A DNA stretch of 64,000 nt from Gibbsiella quercinecans (GTDB lineage Bacteria > Pseudomonadota > Gammaproteobacteria > Enterobacterales > Enterobacteriaceae): contig NZ_CP014136.1 of NCBI RefSeq assembly GCF_002291425.1, positions 2,418,001 to 2,482,000 on the forward strand, written 5' to 3'. Shown here in pieces: positions 1 through 11,101 of the stretch. Positions within the stretch are counted from its first letter, which is position 1. Each line of letters begins with the position of its first letter. A model generated the notes under the pieces. That model did not search any database and was not told where the DNA came from. It was given only the letters and a program-made list of their open reading frames with translations. The position numbers were made by a program, and so were the translations under genes.

Positions 1-2231
<2,231 letters not shown>

Positions 2232-2238
<7 letters not shown>

Positions 2239-2261
2239 GCCTGTGAGAACAGTGACAACCC
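2232..2261 (-). promoter_or_regulatory. ribonucleic antiterminator (RAT) site for a BglG/SacY-family protein
   Basis: The minus strand reads GGGTTGTCACTG, six bases, CAGGCAAAACCT. This matches the family RAT pattern GGATTGTTACTG...CAGGCAAAACC closely. Its last seven bases are also the first bases of the terminator stem, so forming the RAT hairpin excludes the terminator. Only one RAT is present, unlike E. coli bgl, which has two flanking bglG. Confidence 0.9.
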
Positions 2262-2711
2262 TAAAATGGCTGAGCCATGACGGTAACACTGCCGTTTTTC
2301 TCTGGGCAAGTGCTTGTGCGGCGAAATTTGCAAAGTGTGATCTGGCATACAGATCGCCGCCGCCGCCCCGGCAAACATTAATATAAATAATTCTTATGTT
2401 ATTAAATTAATGAATTTCAAATCACACCCGCCATTGCCTGCGGAGACCCTGCCGGATTCATTTCGCACAAAATGCGCAAAAAAATACATAACGTCGGTAA
2501 TAATTAGCTATCCAAACAAATCACTCCCAATCAAAACCGCCGTACTGGAGCCTGGACAAAACGGCATATCCCGCCGCCAAATTCGCTGTTTCATTGATGT
2601 ATATCACACCAAATACATTAACTTATTTTATTGATGTATAGACAAAATGCGCGGGTGGGATTATTACTGTGCGGGAAGGAACGGGATTTGCTTTTAAGGA
2701 AAAATGCAGCC
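2262..2711. promoter_or_regulatory. divergent promoter region between bglF and the SDR gene
   Basis: This AT-richer spacer has no supported gene. A CRP-like site TGTGATCTGGCATACA lies at 2336-2351, placed for the bgl promoter; its second half-site is weak. A second site ATTGATGTATATCACA lies at 2593-2608, well placed for the SDR gene and with one good TCACA half-site. Promoter -35 and -10 boxes could not be chosen with confidence on either strand. Confidence 0.45.
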
Positions 2712-3461
2712 ATGACATTGCGCAACGAGATGGGGCGGGTGCTGATCACGGGCGCCGCAGGGCGTGTGGCAACGGTATTCCGCAAGGCCATCGGCGATCG
2801 CTACCCCCTGCGGTTAGCGGAACGGGATACCGCAATGCTGACGGACATCGGCGCCAACGATCAGGCCATCGCCTGCGATATTACCGATATCGCGGCCTGC
2901 CGCCAGGCCTGCGCCAATATCGACACCGTCTTGCATTTGGCGGCCGATACCTCACCCGCTGCCGGTTTTTATCCCTCGCTGATGAACAATAACATCCTGG
3001 GCACGGCCAATATTTTCCGCGCGGCTAAAGAAGCGGGCTGCCGGCGCGTGGTGTTCGCCAGCAGCGCCCAGGCGGTTGAGGGCTACCCCCTGGATTACCA
3101 GGTGCGGCCAGAAGATACCCCCAGGCCGAAAAACTTCTACGGGCTCAGCAAAGCGCTGGGCGAAAGCATCGCCGCCTATTATGCGCATCAACAACGGCTA
3201 TCCGCCGTCGCCGTGCGTTTTGCCAATTTCACCACCCTGGCCGCCGATAAACGCCCGAGCGCCCGCGATATGAGCGCTTACCTCAGCCACCGCGACGCCA
3301 CCGATCTGCTCGATCGCTGCCTGCGGGTGAAAAACGTGCAGTATGCCGTGGTGCACGGCATCTCCAACAATAGCTACAAACGCCTCTCGCTGGAAGAAAC
3401 CACCCGCCTGCTCGGCTATGTTCCGCAGGATGACGCCTTCAGCATCCTCGGCTTCCTCTAG
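2712..3461 (+). CDS. NAD(P)-dependent SDR oxidoreductase (extended/uronate-dehydrogenase-like)
   Basis: A short-chain dehydrogenase/epimerase family protein of 249 residues. The nucleotide-binding motif TGAAGRVA is at residues 13-20, an SSA serine at 117-119, and the catalytic YxxxK as Y143-GLS-K147. The start chosen is ATG 2712 with AAGGA upstream; the frame opens at 2631, but the added residues do not look like the family N-terminus. Length and the YGLSK/LSHRD pattern recall uronate dehydrogenases and NAD-dependent sugar epimerases, but the substrate is unknown. It ends 7 bp from a convergent hydrolase gene. A possible CRP site in front suggests carbon-source control. Confidence 0.75.
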   Translation: MTLRNEMGRVLITGAAGRVATVFRKAIGDRYPLRLAERDTAMLTDIGANDQAIACDITDIAACRQACANIDTVLHLAADTSPAAGFYPSLMNNNILGTANIFRAAKEAGCRRVVFASSAQAVEGYPLDYQVRPEDTPRPKNFYGLSKALGESIAAYYAHQQRLSAVAVRFANFTTLAADKRPSARDMSAYLSHRDATDLLDRCLRVKNVQYAVVHGISNNSYKRLSLEETTRLLGYVPQDDAFSILGFL

Positions 3462-3468
3462 ACGGCCG

Positions 3469-4917
3469 CTACAGCTTATTGTCGATGCGCTGCAGCAGAT
3501 ACGGGTAGAACGGGTTGGACGCGATACGCATCAGCGTGTCGAGATCCACCACCAGCACGGAGCGCTCGCCCCGTGCGGCAATGGTTCCCAGGCTGATGCC
3601 AAACTCATCGCGCCGCTGCGGGTAACGACCATACAGCGAGTCGCTGACCGGGAACGGCAGGGCAACGTGGGAAAGCGAATAAATATCCGGCGGATAATTC
3701 ATCCCCAGCGGCTGCGTGCTCTCCACCACCTCGCCCGCCGGCGTAATACGGGCGATCGCTTCGCTGCTCTCCGGTGATGCGTTGGCGATCACCGTGGTCT
3801 GGTAGCGGCGCGGCGGCGCAGGCAGCAGTTGATTGACCGCAGAGGCGGCATTGGGCCGCAGTAGTGGGCCGAAGTTCACCGTGCGGTTTACGTCAAACAG
3901 CACCAGTTCGCTGCCGTTGGCCGGCAGTTCGTTATACAGCGCGCGGATCACCGCGCGGGTGCTGACGGTGGAATCCATCACCGACTGGAACGTCAGCACC
4001 GGCGGCAGCTTATCCAGGCGCCCTTCACGCGCCGCCCGGGCGATCTCCTGCTGCAGCGAACGGCTAAGCAGGTAGGACTGGCGCGCACCGTTGACCGGGA
4101 ATGAATTGTATTTAAACGGGTTAAACTCCGGCAGCACGCCAAGCCAGGCGGCTTTGGCGAACGCCGGGAACACAGCCGGCCAACCGGCAATCCCGGCAAA
4201 GCGGGCAAAGCTGGTGACGCCGATCATCGGTGAAATCAAAATCAGCCGCTGCGGGGCAACCAGGTTCGGATCGTTCAGCGCATCCAGCGCGTATTTCATC
4301 GCCAGCGCGCCGCCGTTGGAAAAGCCGACGATATGCAGTGGCTTGCCGGCGCCTATCAGGCTATGTGCTTCGCGTACCGCCAGCCGGGTGGCGGCCAGCC
4401 AGTCGCGCCATTCGATATCGGTCAGCGCGCCGGGCACGGTGCCGTGCGCCGGCAGGCGAATACCCACGACAACATAGCCGTGCTGGCGATAATTCTCGGC
4501 AATATGGCGCAGGCTATAGGGTGAATCCGTCAGGCCGTGCAGCATCACCACCGCACCGCGCGGCGCCCCCTGCGGCATCAGCTCATAGGAGCGGTTCCAG
4601 TCCTGGGCGAAATGCTCTGGATAAATCGGGCTGCCGGAAAAATAGCGGTTAATCGGGATGCGTTCGCTGGGATCAAGCTTGTCAGTAACCTGGGTTTTTA
4701 CCTCATCAAACACCCGCTGCTCGGCGGCCAGGTAATCGGCCCAGGTAGCTTTGTCCAGCTCTGCACTGCTCATTTCATGCGGCACAAAAGTGTGCCACGG
4801 CTCCAGCGCAGGCCCACGCTGGCTATCGTAAATGCGCACCGCAAACAGCGTCAGCAATACGGTGGCAATCACCACCACCAGCCGTTTGGTCCATCTGATT
4901 ATTACCCTGGAAAGCAT
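3469..4917 (-). CDS. membrane-anchored alpha/beta hydrolase (lysophospholipase-like)
   Basis: A 482-residue hydrolase with one N-terminal membrane helix (about residues 12-27, VVVIATVLLTLFAV), so the catalytic domain is probably periplasmic but anchored. The oxyanion motif HGLTDSPYS starts at H127, and the nucleophile elbow GFSNGG places the catalytic serine at S200. A later aspartate and histidine should complete the triad but were not assigned with certainty. The fold is that of serine esterases and lysophospholipases; the substrate is unknown. It stands alone, convergent with the SDR gene. Confidence 0.8.
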   Translation of the reverse strand: MLSRVIIRWTKRLVVVIATVLLTLFAVRIYDSQRGPALEPWHTFVPHEMSSAELDKATWADYLAAEQRVFDEVKTQVTDKLDPSERIPINRYFSGSPIYPEHFAQDWNRSYELMPQGAPRGAVVMLHGLTDSPYSLRHIAENYRQHGYVVVGIRLPAHGTVPGALTDIEWRDWLAATRLAVREAHSLIGAGKPLHIVGFSNGGALAMKYALDALNDPNLVAPQRLILISPMIGVTSFARFAGIAGWPAVFPAFAKAAWLGVLPEFNPFKYNSFPVNGARQSYLLSRSLQQEIARAAREGRLDKLPPVLTFQSVMDSTVSTRAVIRALYNELPANGSELVLFDVNRTVNFGPLLRPNAASAVNQLLPAPPRRYQTTVIANASPESSEAIARITPAGEVVESTQPLGMNYPPDIYSLSHVALPFPVSDSLYGRYPQRRDEFGISLGTIAARGERSVLVVDLDTLMRIASNPFYPYLLQRIDNKL

Positions 4918-5037
4918 GCCTGCTCCTGATTAACGCAAAATTCACCGTGATTATAGCGCGCGGAATGCGCAAGAAAGGGTTGTTTAAGAGAGACAGGGCC
5001 GGCAACACCGGGGCAAGCCCGGCGCTGACTGGGGAAA

Positions 5038-5274
5038 TCACGGTTTTTCAGCGATTTTCCGCAGGTATTCATTATTTTTAAACGCAATAATGATCATTTC
5101 AAAACAGACGCGAGTAAAAATACCGCCGATGATGATCGCAAACAAACCGCGAAAAAACTCACCGTAGAACATCGCGCCGACGCCGCCGAAAACAATGCTC
5201 AGCAGGCACAGCCAATACACGGCGGTGATGATTTTCGGGGTGAGCATCGCGTCGAAAAAGAAAATATTCCTCAT
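5038..5274 (-). CDS. small inner-membrane protein, DUF4282 family
   Basis: A 78-residue protein with two predicted membrane helices (about residues 14-31 and 39-62) and the FFDAMLTP N-terminal pattern and FKNNEYLRKI tail of DUF4282 proteins. No function is established for the family. It has its own position about 120 bp upstream of the hydrolase gene on the same strand and may be co-transcribed with it, but no functional link is seen. Confidence 0.75.
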   Translation of the reverse strand: MRNIFFFDAMLTPKIITAVYWLCLLSIVFGGVGAMFYGEFFRGLFAIIIGGIFTRVCFEMIIIAFKNNEYLRKIAEKP

Positions 5275-5421
5275 TGTAATCCTTCCATATAATTCACCAT
5301 CCCAGAGGCGTAAATGCCCATATGCTGCCAGGCAGCACTGAATAGTAGGAAGTTTTACCCCGGAATATCAAGAATAAACCTCAGGTTATTTCAACTGTCT
5401 GCCCTGGCGGCCAGAGTGGCA

Positions 5422-6153
5422 TCAGTCAGCAAACGACGGATCTTCACGCTGCAGCAACAGCTTCATCTCGGCAAAATGCCGCTGGGAAAAATCACGGATC
5501 TTCTCCCAGTCACGCGCGGTTTTCTCCGCCACCGCCGCATCCAGAATACGCAAAGGTTGCCCGGTGGCGTAGGCGTTCACCAGAATTTGGCAGGCGCGCT
5601 CCAGCGTCCAGATATCATCGAAGGCTTCGCCCACCGTGGGGGCCGTCACCATCACACCGTGGTTGCCCATCAGCAAGCGGCTATGCCCCTGCAGCAATGC
5701 GGCCAGTCGCGCGCCCTCCTCTCGCGTATCGGCCATGCCGCCGTACAGGCTGTCGAGCGCTACCCGGTTGAAATAGCGCGCGCTGTTTTGATCGATTGGC
5801 GGAATGGTCGCGTTTTCCAGGCAGGCGATGGTGGTGGCGTAAACCGGGTGCAGGTGCATCACCACCCGCACCTGCGGCAGCCGCTGGTGGATTTGCCCGT
5901 GGATCGCCCAGGCGGTAGCGTCGACGTCGCTACGCTGCCCGGCGCTTTCATCGTCGGCGTGCAACAGCAGCAGATCGCTGGCGCGGATGCGTGAAAAGTG
6001 CATCCATTTCGGGTTGAGTAAAAACTGTTTGCCGTCGGCGGAAATCGCAGCGCTGAAGTGGTTAGCCACCGCTTCATGCATCCCCAGCTTAGCGATGATG
6101 CGAAACGCCGCCGCCAGATCGATACGCGTTTGCTCTTCAAAAGTGAGTGCCAT
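5422..6153 (-). CDS. class II aldolase/adducin family protein
   Basis: A 243-residue zinc-type aldolase fold. Metal-ligand histidines are visible in HLHP (about residues 99-101) and in LMGNHGVMV (about residue 162); the N-terminal NHFSAAI motif is the usual substrate loop. Members cleave or epimerise phosphosugars such as fuculose-1-P or ribulose-5-P, or act on oxidised substrates; this one is an unassigned subgroup. It is the last gene of the leftward run with a binding protein, a PhyH dioxygenase and an ABC transporter, suggesting a role in breaking down what the transporter imports. Confidence 0.85.
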   Translation of the reverse strand: MALTFEEQTRIDLAAAFRIIAKLGMHEAVANHFSAAISADGKQFLLNPKWMHFSRIRASDLLLLHADDESAGQRSDVDATAWAIHGQIHQRLPQVRVVMHLHPVYATTIACLENATIPPIDQNSARYFNRVALDSLYGGMADTREEGARLAALLQGHSRLLMGNHGVMVTAPTVGEAFDDIWTLERACQILVNAYATGQPLRILDAAVAEKTARDWEKIRDFSQRHFAEMKLLLQREDPSFAD

Positions 6154-6256
6154 ATTTGTGCCTGCTGTGCATCGTTAACCTGCCGGCGTGTGGGCAATGT
6201 TGCCCACACCCTGTTCAGCCGCGGCCGTAGTGGCCGGCGGCGAGCCGCGGATGATT

Positions 6257-7099
6257 CTACGGCATTGGCATCAACGTTTTGATGTCTTCCGCCGTCGGTG
6301 CCTGGAAGCGATATTTTTGCAGCAGGGCGGCGTATTTTTCCGTCTTGCTGAATTTCTCCAGACCCTCAATCAGCGCCTGTTTCACTTCGTCATTGCCCTT
6401 TTTCACGCCAAAGCCATTCAGCACCGGATAGATCAGTGTGTCGGAGGAAATCACGATGCGGTTGCTCAGCTTCTCCACCGCGCCGCGCGCCACCGCCGCA
6501 TCGGTGATCTGCGCTTCAACTGCGCGGGACAGCAGCGCCTGGGTGGTTTGCGGATCGGTGGTATATTCACTGATGGCGATCGGCTGCAGGCCGTTTTTCA
6601 CACAGTACTCCGCCGAGAGTTTATGCAATTGCTGTAGCCAGGAAGTGGCGCCCATTGAACCGATTTTGTGACCGCAAAAATCTTCCGGGCGTTTGGGCTG
6701 GTAGTCGCTGCCTTTCAGCGACAGGATCGCCTCGCCGCTTTTCAGGTAGGGGATCATATCGATCACCTTCATGCGCTCCGCCGTGATGTACATCGACGAG
6801 TTAATGATATCGAACCGCCCGCCTTGCAGGCCGGTGATCAGGTTAGGGAAGCGGGTGTCGATATTCTCGGCCTGGCGGCCCATCACCTCGGCCAACCCAT
6901 CGAGAAACTCGATGTCGAAGCCCGCCGGTTTGTTTTTCTCCATGTATTCATAAGGGAAAAAGGTCAAATCCGAGCCGGCAATGATTTTTCCCGGCTGCAG
7001 GAACGCCGCACCGGCCCCGTGGGAAGCGAGCAGTAAGGCCCCTGCGGTTAACACGCCGGCGGCCCGGTGAGCAGCCCGTAAACACGTCATTAGTTTCAT
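6257..7099 (-). CDS. periplasmic amino-acid-type ABC transporter binding protein
   Basis: A family 3 solute-binding protein of 280 residues. ATG 7099 was chosen because GGAGG lies 5 bp upstream; the frame is open 14 codons further. A signal peptide runs to about residue 33 (hydrophobic AAGVLTAGALLLA, then GAGA). The mature protein has the GSDLTFFPYEYMEKNKPAGFDIEF ligand-binding start typical of polar amino acid receptors. It sits in the same leftward run as the fused permease/ATPase and is its likely receptor. The ligand is unknown. Confidence 0.88.
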   Translation of the reverse strand: MKLMTCLRAAHRAAGVLTAGALLLASHGAGAAFLQPGKIIAGSDLTFFPYEYMEKNKPAGFDIEFLDGLAEVMGRQAENIDTRFPNLITGLQGGRFDIINSSMYITAERMKVIDMIPYLKSGEAILSLKGSDYQPKRPEDFCGHKIGSMGATSWLQQLHKLSAEYCVKNGLQPIAISEYTTDPQTTQALLSRAVEAQITDAAVARGAVEKLSNRIVISSDTLIYPVLNGFGVKKGNDEVKQALIEGLEKFSKTEKYAALLQKYRFQAPTAEDIKTLMPMP

Positions 7100-7180
7100 A
7101 CAACCTCCACAGCGATCAAGGATTGTCAGGGATAGAGCCACGTGCGCATCCCCAGGGTTATAACGACAAGGCGGCTCGCC

Positions 7181-8047
7181 TCAATTGGCCTCCTGGCCGG
7201 CCTGCTGTACAAAGAACGACGCGCCGCGCGGTTTTTGCGGCAGGCGCACCTGGTTCGGCGTGCAACGCACCAGGCCGCTCTCCGTGCCCTGTACCATCTG
7301 GCCGCCGTGTTCGCTGGGCAATGGGTTATCGCCAAACGGCAGTGCGTCTTCTGCCGCATAGACGCAGATAAACAACGTGCGCGGCAGTTCGGTTTCATTC
7401 GGGCTGGAAGCATGCAGCAGGCGAGTATGCATAAAGCACACGGAACCAGCCGGGCCAAAACAAGCCACCGGCCGTTGGCAGTGCTGCGCAACCACCTCAT
7501 CGCTCACCGCGCCGCTGAAACGCTCATGCTGCCAATGCGAGTACAGCGGCCCTTTATGGCTGCCGGGCACCACGTTCAGCGGGCCGTTTTCCGGCGTAAC
7601 GTCGCTCACCATCAGCAGGGCAGTGATGATGTCGTCATTGCTGTGCGGGGTGAAAAGAAAGTCCTGGTGCCACTTCACCTGCGTGGCGGTGTGCGGCAGT
7701 TTGGAATTGACCTTGCTGTGGTGAAAACGCGTGCCGCTGCCGCCGATCAGTTGCGCGGCAATCTCCGCCATGCGTGACTGGAACGCCGCCTGGTAATAGG
7801 CCGGCGAGATCTCGGTGGGCGAACTGACCCGGCGCAGCGAAGGGTGATCCGGCCGGTGGTCGCCTTCCAGATCAAAGCGCGCGCGGCCGTCCTGGGTATG
7901 GCCATAGGCGGCGCTGTGCTCGCGGCTTTGCGCCACCCAGCGGTCAAAATCGCCCTGTAGGGCGCTAATCTGTTGTGGCGTTAAAACGTCCTCGACCACC
8001 AAATAGCCGTCCTGGTGAAACCTGTCGATCTGTGCTTGCGTAATCAT
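7181..8047 (-). CDS. phytanoyl-CoA dioxygenase (PhyH) family oxygenase
   Basis: A 288-residue Fe(II)/2-oxoglutarate dioxygenase. The metal triad is H127-x-D129 in KWHQDF and a distal histidine near H212 in RLLHASSP; R223 nearby may bind 2-oxoglutarate. Opening residues FHQDGYLVVEDVL are the typical PhyH N-terminus. Bacterial members hydroxylate small amino-acid-like molecules (ectoine hydroxylase is one) as well as natural products. Placement between an amino-acid-type permease and its receptor suggests that it oxidises the imported compound as a first catabolic step. That role is inference. Confidence 0.85.
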   Translation of the reverse strand: MITQAQIDRFHQDGYLVVEDVLTPQQISALQGDFDRWVAQSREHSAAYGHTQDGRARFDLEGDHRPDHPSLRRVSSPTEISPAYYQAAFQSRMAEIAAQLIGGSGTRFHHSKVNSKLPHTATQVKWHQDFLFTPHSNDDIITALLMVSDVTPENGPLNVVPGSHKGPLYSHWQHERFSGAVSDEVVAQHCQRPVACFGPAGSVCFMHTRLLHASSPNETELPRTLFICVYAAEDALPFGDNPLPSEHGGQMVQGTESGLVRCTPNQVRLPQKPRGASFFVQQAGQEAN

Positions 8048-8103
8048 GATTCCCCCGATGAAATAACGTTAAACAACGCCCAAGGCGAGGCCAGCATGTA
8101 TGC

Positions 8104-9624
8104 CTAAGCCAACGAAACATCCTTCAGAAATGCTTCCACCCGCGGGTGGCGGCCGTCACGCAGCGCCTGCGGCGCCTCGTCACATACCACCCGTCCTTTC
8201 TCCATAAACACAATCCGGTCGGAAACCTTGAAGGCGAAGTTCATCTCATGGGTGACAATCACCATGGTGATCCCTTCTTTGGCCAACGTTTCAATCACCT
8301 GCAACACTTCATTGACCTTTTCCGGATCAAGCGCCGAGGTGGGTTCGTCGAACAGCATGATTTGCGGGCGCATCATTAACGCCCGGGCGATCGCCACGCG
8401 CTGTTGCTGGCCGCCGGAAAGCTGATGCGGGTATTTATAGGCATGCTCGAGCATGCCCACTTTTTGCAGCAGCGCGCAGGCCTGGCGTTGCAGTTCACTT
8501 TCCGCCGCCAGCCGGTGGTAACGCGGCGCCAGCAGCAGGTTGTTCATTACCGTCAGGTGCGGGAACAGGTTAAAGCTTTGAAAAACCATGCCGATATTCA
8601 AACGATGCTCAGGGTGTTCGACAAAACGCGGCTTCTGCTGCCCCTGCTGATTCAGGTGAATAAACGGCTGGCCGTTGATCATGATTTCGCCGTTGTCGAT
8701 CTGCTCCAGGCCGTTCAGCAGGCGAATCAGCGTGGTTTTCCCCGAGCCGGAAGGGCCGATGACAGATACCACTTCACCGGGTTGAATCTGCAGGCTGACG
8801 GCACCGAGCACTTCAACATTGTTGTAGGCTTTATGCAGCCGCGTAGCCTGCAGGGCCGGGCTGCCGTTGGTCGGCGCCGGGCGCAACACGCCGGCGGCAG
8901 GCTGCGCGGCCAGCTCAAACAATGCCGGCTCGACGCTGCGCGCGCTGTTACGCTGGGTAACATCCAGGTACAGCTCCAGACGTTTGAGCAGGAAATCAAA
9001 CACCGTGACGATCAGCACGTAATAGAACGCGACGGCGGTCATGGTTTCCATCACCAGGAAGTTTTGCGAATAGAGCCGCTGGCCCACCATCAGGATCTCC
9101 GTCAGCGAGATCACCGAAACCAGCGAGCTGAGCTTCACGATGGAGATATATTCGTTGGCCAGCGCTGGCAGCGCCACCCGCAGCGCCTGCGGAATGATCA
9201 CCCGCCACTGGATGCCGGTGAAACGCAGCCCCAACGCCCGCGCCGCCTCGCTCTGCCCTTTCGGGATCGACAGCAGGCCGCCGCGGTGGATTTCAGCGAT
9301 GTAGGCGGCTTCACTCAACACCAGCGCAATCAGGCCGGCATAGAAAGGATCGCCCAGCAGCACCGAAGACGCCGGCAGCGCCTGTGGCAGGTTATAGACA
9401 AAGATCAGCAGCACCAGCAGCGGCATGCTGCGAAACAGCCAGATATAGCCCCTGGCCGACAGATTCAGCAAAGGGTGCCGCGCCTGTTTACCCAGCGCCA
9501 GAATAAACCCCAGCACGATACTGATGGCCCAGGTCAGCAGGCTTAGCTTGATCACCGTCCAGGTGGCCAGCCAGAAGTCTACGTCGCTCAGCAGGCCAAG
9601 CATGTAGCTCCAGTCAAAGGTCAT
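8104..9624 (-). CDS. fused amino-acid ABC transporter permease/ATPase
   Basis: One 506-residue chain combines a HisM/GlnP-type permease (residues about 1-225, several helices, EAAxxAExxRGG-like loop) and a GlnQ-type ATPase (about 255-506). The ATPase shows Walker A GPSGSGKTTL, signature LSGGQQQR, Walker B IMLFDEP and the H-loop THE. These are normally two proteins; the fusion is natural and in frame, joined by a proline-rich linker near residue 245. The start is ATG 9624 behind GGGAGT rather than an upstream codon at 9648. It is the first gene of the leftward operon and probably works with the binding protein two genes on. Confidence 0.92.
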   Translation of the reverse strand: MTFDWSYMLGLLSDVDFWLATWTVIKLSLLTWAISIVLGFILALGKQARHPLLNLSARGYIWLFRSMPLLVLLIFVYNLPQALPASSVLLGDPFYAGLIALVLSEAAYIAEIHRGGLLSIPKGQSEAARALGLRFTGIQWRVIIPQALRVALPALANEYISIVKLSSLVSVISLTEILMVGQRLYSQNFLVMETMTAVAFYYVLIVTVFDFLLKRLELYLDVTQRNSARSVEPALFELAAQPAAGVLRPAPTNGSPALQATRLHKAYNNVEVLGAVSLQIQPGEVVSVIGPSGSGKTTLIRLLNGLEQIDNGEIMINGQPFIHLNQQGQQKPRFVEHPEHRLNIGMVFQSFNLFPHLTVMNNLLLAPRYHRLAAESELQRQACALLQKVGMLEHAYKYPHQLSGGQQQRVAIARALMMRPQIMLFDEPTSALDPEKVNEVLQVIETLAKEGITMVIVTHEMNFAFKVSDRIVFMEKGRVVCDEAPQALRDGRHPRVEAFLKDVSLA

Positions 9625-10004
9625 AACGGTACTCCCGCAGGGACGCAAATTGGCAGGTATGAATGCATGTCTGGCTTCTCCGGTGCAGGCCCACGATAAT
9701 TTTTATTGGTTTCCCTATTTCTTTCACGGCGCAGCCGGGAGTTAAATTCATATTTTCCGACGCAGGCTATAGCCAAAAACTGGCCTTGGCGGCAGAACGC
9801 CGGGCTATGTGCGTATTTTTCTCTGCGTTAAGGTGAAATAACGCGAATTTAACCAGGCCAGTTTTTCTTGAGCGTCCCCGAAGAAAAATCATTATTTATT
9901 TTCCGCCGCTCCTGCATGAAGAATGGCGGTTATGCAACGAGGGTGCCCCGGGTAATCAGGCGCCAAGATGATCACCAGCCGGCCGGCCTATTAAGGAGTC
10001 AATC
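9625..10004. promoter_or_regulatory. divergent promoter region of the uncharacterised catabolic cluster
   Basis: No gene is seen in this 380-bp spacer. It carries a perfect 12-bp inverted repeat, AAAAACTGGCCT (9775-9786) and AGGCCAGTTTTT (9855-9866), with 68 bp between the arms. Inside is a smaller palindrome GCGTTA-N8-TAACGC (9825-9844). AAGGAG at 9994-9999 is the ribosome binding site for the rightward RidA gene. The arrangement suggests common control of both arms. Confidence 0.5.
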
Positions 10005-10430
10005 ATGAGTCAACCCACCCATACCCGTATTCGCATGTTCAACACCAAGGATACCTACCCCAACCAAACGCTGAATAACGATCTCTGCCAGGCCGTGCGG
10101 GCCGGCAATACCGTGTATGTGCGCGGGCAGGTCGGCACCGATTTCGCGGGCAATTTAATCGGGCTGGGCGATGCGGGCAAACAGGCCGAGCAGGCGATGA
10201 AAAACATCAAACAACTGCTGGAAGAGGCGGGCAGCGATTTGCGCCATATCGTCAAGACCACCACCTATATTACCGACCCGCGCTACCGCGAACCGGTTTA
10301 TCAGGAAGTGGGAAAATGGCTGAAAGGCGTGTTCCCGATCTCGACCGGGCTGGTGGTTTCCGGGCTGGCGCAGCCGCAGTGGCTGGTAGAAATCGATGTG
10401 ATCGCGGTGATCCCCGAGGAGGAAGCATGA
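10005..10430 (+). CDS. RidA/YjgF family enamine/imine deaminase-like protein
   Basis: A 141-residue member of the RidA superfamily. Such proteins hydrolyse reactive enamine/imine intermediates released by PLP enzymes, or act as specialised deaminases in catabolic operons. Family marks are GNTVYVRGQVGTDFAGNLIG near the N-terminus and the C-terminal VEIDVIAV strand. AAGGAG precedes the ATG. Its last codons overlap the DUF1028 start (ATGA), so the two are translationally coupled. It is not the housekeeping RidA by context; it belongs to the three-gene rightward arm. Confidence 0.88.
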   Translation: MSQPTHTRIRMFNTKDTYPNQTLNNDLCQAVRAGNTVYVRGQVGTDFAGNLIGLGDAGKQAEQAMKNIKQLLEEAGSDLRHIVKTTTYITDPRYREPVYQEVGKWLKGVFPISTGLVVSGLAQPQWLVEIDVIAVIPEEEA

Positions 10431-11101
10431 CCTTTTCGGTAAGCGGATTTTGCCCGCGCAGCGGGCAGTACGGCATTGCGCTCAGTTCGTCCAGCATGGC
10501 GGTGGCGGCGCGCTGCCCGTGGCTGATGAGCGGCGTGGGCGCGGTATCCAGCCAGAACGTCACCCTGCCCGCGCTCGGCCCGCAAATCCTGGCGCTGCTG
10601 GCCCAGGGGCACACGGCGCAACAGGCGCTGGATACCGCCATGGCGCAAGAGCCCTATGCCGATTATCGCCAGGTCACCGTGCTGGATAACCGCGGCAACC
10701 GCGCGGTGTTTGAAGGCGCGCACACGCTGGGCGTGCACCACACCGCCATCGGCGAACACTGCGTGGCGGCGGGCAATATGCTGGCCAACCCCGGCGTGAT
10801 TGACGCCATGATCGCCGCCTTTACCCGCGCGCCCCACCTGGCGCTGGGCGATCGGCTGATCGCCGCGCTACAGGCCGGTTTACACGCTGGCGGCGAAGCC
10901 GGGCCGATCTACTCCGCCGGAATGAAAATCATCAGCAATCAGAGCTGGCCGTTGACCGATCTGCGCGTTGACTGGCATGAAGACGCCATCAATCAACTGG
11001 CTGGCCTGTGGCAACGCTGGCAGCCGCAGAGCGAAGATTACCTGGTGCGGGCGGTTAATCCGCTGGAGGCACCCAGCTACGGCGTGCCGGGTGATGAGTA
11101 A
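10427..11101 (+). CDS. DUF1028 family protein (Ntn-hydrolase-like)
   Basis: A 224-residue protein whose N-terminus, TFSVSGFCPRSGQYGIALSS followed by MAVAARCPW, is the conserved start of DUF1028. The start is ATG 10427, overlapping the RidA stop, with GAGGAGG just upstream; an earlier in-frame start at 10316 would lie inside the RidA gene. The family has no firmly assigned reaction, is thought to have an Ntn-hydrolase-like fold, and is often found next to RidA and amidohydrolase or peptidase genes, as here. Activity on an amide substrate is inference. Confidence 0.85.
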   Translation: MTFSVSGFCPRSGQYGIALSSSSMAVAARCPWLMSGVGAVSSQNVTLPALGPQILALLAQGHTAQQALDTAMAQEPYADYRQVTVLDNRGNRAVFEGAHTLGVHHTAIGEHCVAAGNMLANPGVIDAMIAAFTRAPHLALGDRLIAALQAGLHAGGEAGPIYSAGMKIISNQSWPLTDLRVDWHEDAINQLAGLWQRWQPQSEDYLVRAVNPLEAPSYGVPGDE

